From Deltaproteobacteria bacterium (GTDB lineage: Bacteria > Desulfobacterota > Desulfarculia > Adiutricales > Adiutricaceae), in assembly GCA_031269485.1 (NCBI GenBank), contig JAISZC010000071.1, positions 1 through 45,947 of the forward strand: a stretch of 45,947 bases of DNA, given 5' to 3'. A model generated the notes under the pieces. That model saw only the letters and a list, made by a program, of their open reading frames with translations, was not told the origin of the DNA and ran no database searches. Made by a program: the position numbers and the translations under genes. Positions 44,090 to 45,947 of the stretch are shown in pieces (the first letter of the stretch is position 1; each line of letters starts with the position of its first letter).

Positions 44090-45603
44090 TGGACCAAGAG
44101 ACTCTCGACCGGCTCGGTCTGGCGCCGCCTGAGGGCCATGCCGAGCCTGGCCGCGACGTCCGGTTGGAGCCGAACTTTTTGGCTCTGCAGGGCGAGATAG
44201 AAAAGCTCTCGGCCCTCACCGGCGTCGACGGCGGGGTCGACTGGGACCTGGTGATCTCCGAGGCCGCCACTATTTTGGGTCGACAGTCCAAAGACGTCAT
44301 GGCCGCCTCTTATATGGCCGTGGGGCTGCTCGAGACGCAGGGCTTCGCCGGCTTGGCCCCCGGGGCCAAGTTGCTGGCCGATCTGCTGGAAACTTTTTGG
44401 GAGAGTCTTTTTCCGCCCTTAAAGCGCCTGCGGGCTAGGGCTAACGCCTTGAGCTGGTGGTCGGAGAAAACCGCAGTCTGGCTTAAGGCCAACGCCGAAA
44501 CACCTCGCCCGGCGGACGAGATCGAAAAAACTGTCACGGCCGTCAAACGGCTCGACGCCCTGATGGCCGACAAAGATTTGCCTACGCTGTTGGAGATTTT
44601 GAGACTTGTCTCGGCCTTGCCTTTGGCCGCGTCGCCCCAACCGCCGGCCGGGGGCGCGCCCGCGGCGACGGCCCCTCCAGTTGCTCCAGCGGACTCGTCG
44701 AGCGCGGCCGCTCCAGCCGCCGCATCGTCGTTGGTTGCGCCGCAGGACGCGGCTCAAGCCCGCCGGCAGCTGCTGGGCGCGGCCGCGGCGTGGTTGCGCT
44801 TGGCCGGCCCCGATTGTCGGCAGGATCCTTGGTTTTGGAAGCTGTCGCGGCTGGTTCTGTGGTTTGGGGTGAGCGGACCGCCGCCCTCTGAAGGCGGACG
44901 GACCATGATACCGGCCCCGCCCGACGAGGCCTTTGGCAACGTCGCCGGCCTGTTGTCCGGCGGCAAGTTTGAGGCGGCTTTGGCGGCCGCCGAAGAATTG
45001 ACGGGAACCTATCTTTTTTGGCTTGATCTGCACCGGGCCTCCCATCTAGCCCTGACGGGACTGGGCCTGACTGAGGCCGCCGCCGTAGTGGCCGCCGAAG
45101 CTCGCGCCTTGGCCGTCCGCTGGCCCGCCCTGACTTTGCTGACCTTCGACGACGGCGCGCCCATGACCTCGCCCGAGACCAAGCAATGGCTGCAAAGCCG
45201 GGACGAGTCCGCCGCCGTGGACGCGGAGAACCAGAAAATAAGCTTCAAAAAGTTGGCCGAGGGCGAGCCGACCCAAGCTCTAATTCGCTTGAGCCAGCCG
45301 GAAAATCAGCCCCGAGACGGGCGGGACCTGTTCAGGCGACGCATCGTCGAGGCCGAGCTGTGGGGCCGGTTGGGCCGAAATCAAGTGGCCGCCTCCATGG
45401 CCCAATGGCTTCTGGACCGCTCGGCGGCCCTGCATTTGGAGAGCTGGGAACCAGATTTGGCCTCTGAAGCCTGCGCGGCCGCCTGCGGCGTATTCAGGCG
45501 CTTAGGTCCGACCTACGCCGAAAAAGCCGGGCAGGCGGCGAGCCGTCTGGCCTTCACGGATCCTCAAGCCGCCTTGATTCTGGCCCCGGCTGACCCCGGC
45601 TGA
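44089..45603 (+). CDS. tssA: TssA family T6SS protein (ImpA-type)
   Basis: This 504-aa protein fits the TssA/ImpA family, which primes baseplate and tail assembly and may cap the growing end. The N-terminal ImpA domain spans about 20-140, with LEPNFLALQGEIEKL, VDWDLVISEAATIL and ETFWESLFPPLKRLRARANALSW. An Ala/Pro-rich linker (about 180-225) leads to a helical C-terminal region (about 225-500) whose closing helices are the variable part of the family. The start ATG overlaps the tssH stop by one base (TGATG), so translation is coupled. A GTG one codon earlier is possible. No T6SS subtype can be assigned from this alone. Confidence 0.92.
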   Translation: MDQETLDRLGLAPPEGHAEPGRDVRLEPNFLALQGEIEKLSALTGVDGGVDWDLVISEAATILGRQSKDVMAASYMAVGLLETQGFAGLAPGAKLLADLLETFWESLFPPLKRLRARANALSWWSEKTAVWLKANAETPRPADEIEKTVTAVKRLDALMADKDLPTLLEILRLVSALPLAASPQPPAGGAPAATAPPVAPADSSSAAAPAAASSLVAPQDAAQARRQLLGAAAAWLRLAGPDCRQDPWFWKLSRLVLWFGVSGPPPSEGGRTMIPAPPDEAFGNVAGLLSGGKFEAALAAAEELTGTYLFWLDLHRASHLALTGLGLTEAAAVVAAEARALAVRWPALTLLTFDDGAPMTSPETKQWLQSRDESAAVDAENQKISFKKLAEGEPTQALIRLSQPENQPRDGRDLFRRRIVEAELWGRLGRNQVAASMAQWLLDRSAALHLESWEPDLASEACAAACGVFRRLGPTYAEKAGQAASRLAFTDPQAALILAPADPG

Positions 45604-45788
45604 CGGCCATGCGTATTTTGGGGCTTTAGGAACGCTGGTCAAGCCAAGCAGGCCAAGCCAAACGGGCGCTCGGGCCGCTCAAGACCAGAAGATCGCGTCA
45701 ATTAAATCTTGCCCGTCGAATCAGAACGTTTTTTGTCTGAACCGCTTAAGCCGGTCATTTAAACGGCGCTTCATGTGGGAGAAGTCTT

Positions 45789-45947
45789 GTGAGCCAGTCT
45801 GCCGCATATTTTTCGTTCTCTTTCGACGATTGGCCCTCCATTGAAGCGCACGTTTTGAGGTTTTCCGGTCAGGCGGCCTTGAACACCCTCTACAGCTTTA
45901 AAATAACTTTGCTCGTGCCCGTCAGCCTGTTCAACGACGTCGATTGG
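45789..45947 (+). CDS. vgrG: VgrG/TssI spike protein, 5' part only
   Basis: Fifty-three codons are present before the window ends. A GTG start with GGGAGAAG at good spacing leads into YFSFSFDDWPSIEAHVLRFSG, then QAALNTLYSFKITLL. This matches the N-terminal beta-domain of VgrG (gp27-like), in which the phrase VLRF-G-AL---Y-F-I-L recurs. VgrG forms the trimeric tip of the T6SS and often carries effectors. It is placed 185 bases after tssA on the same strand. Domain content beyond residue 53 cannot be seen, so an effector fusion is unknown. Confidence 0.85.
   Translation, partial: MSQSAAYFSFSFDDWPSIEAHVLRFSGQAALNTLYSFKITLLVPVSLFNDVDW

Overview
This window looks like a chromosomal piece of a GC-rich, Gram-negative, anaerobic bacterium, most likely a deltaproteobacterium (Desulfobacterota). 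The anaerobe signature is a tungsten-type aldehyde:ferredoxin oxidoreductase, a rubrerythrin, a two-iron desulfoferrodoxin (superoxide reductase) and an L-ATC hydrolase. The Gram-negative signature is a tripartite RND efflux pump, a GmhA-like heptose isomerase and a type VI secretion system (T6SS). The lineage is inferred from gene content only. About one fifth of the window is gene-free, one hcp copy is a wreck, and AT-rich patches interrupt the GC-rich background, sometimes inside genes. This fits a genome that is losing genes or is a composition mosaic.

Layout. (1) 681-8025, plus strand: a copper/silver efflux operon with a Met/His/Cys-rich exported protein, CusC, CusF, CusB and CusA. It has a sigma70-like promoter in front and a strong intrinsic terminator behind. 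CusA carries D405 and the Met triad M573/M623/M672 at the same residue numbers as Escherichia coli CusA. (2) 8409-11189, minus strand: a LysR regulator followed by an AOR-family oxidoreductase. (3) 11890-21565, minus strand: a signalling block with a V4R-domain protein, a GGDEF cyclase, a methyl-accepting protein, a large double-LysM exported protein of unknown function and a hybrid sensor kinase. (4) 22099-24039, plus: TadA and a HisD-family enzyme that lacks two NAD-contacting residues. (5) 24376-26257, plus: rubrerythrin, desulfoferrodoxin and L-ATC hydrolase. (6) 26272-28426, minus: a tightly coupled trio of GmhA-like sugar isomerase, an uncharacterised 321-aa protein and a small exported protein. 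(7) 29658-35184, plus: PurE, an EF-G-type GTPase, an HD-GYP phosphodiesterase, a YggS PLP protein and a 64-aa four-cysteine protein. (8) 35835-36103, minus: a complete tRNA-Asp(GUC) unit with promoter, gene and terminator. (9) 36803 to the right edge, plus: a T6SS cluster with two tandem tssB genes, tssC, hcp, a decayed second hcp containing an IS200/IS605-end-like hairpin, tssH (clpV), tssA and the start of vgrG.

How the genes fit together. The Cus proteins would move Cu(I)/Ag(I) from the periplasm to the outside. Rubrerythrin and superoxide reductase detoxify peroxide and superoxide without releasing O2. The GGDEF and HD-GYP proteins make and break cyclic di-GMP. The T6SS part supplies sheath (TssB/TssC), tube (Hcp), sheath-recycling ATPase (TssH), cap/baseplate factor (TssA) and spike (VgrG). 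The baseplate and membrane-complex genes are not in the window.

The points most worth checking are the tandem tssB pair with a sharp GC change inside the first copy, the hcp pseudogene with its mobile-element scar, the Met-every-fourth-residue copper protein, the HisD and PurE active-site substitutions, the uncharacterised three-gene GmhA operon and several perfect inverted repeats.
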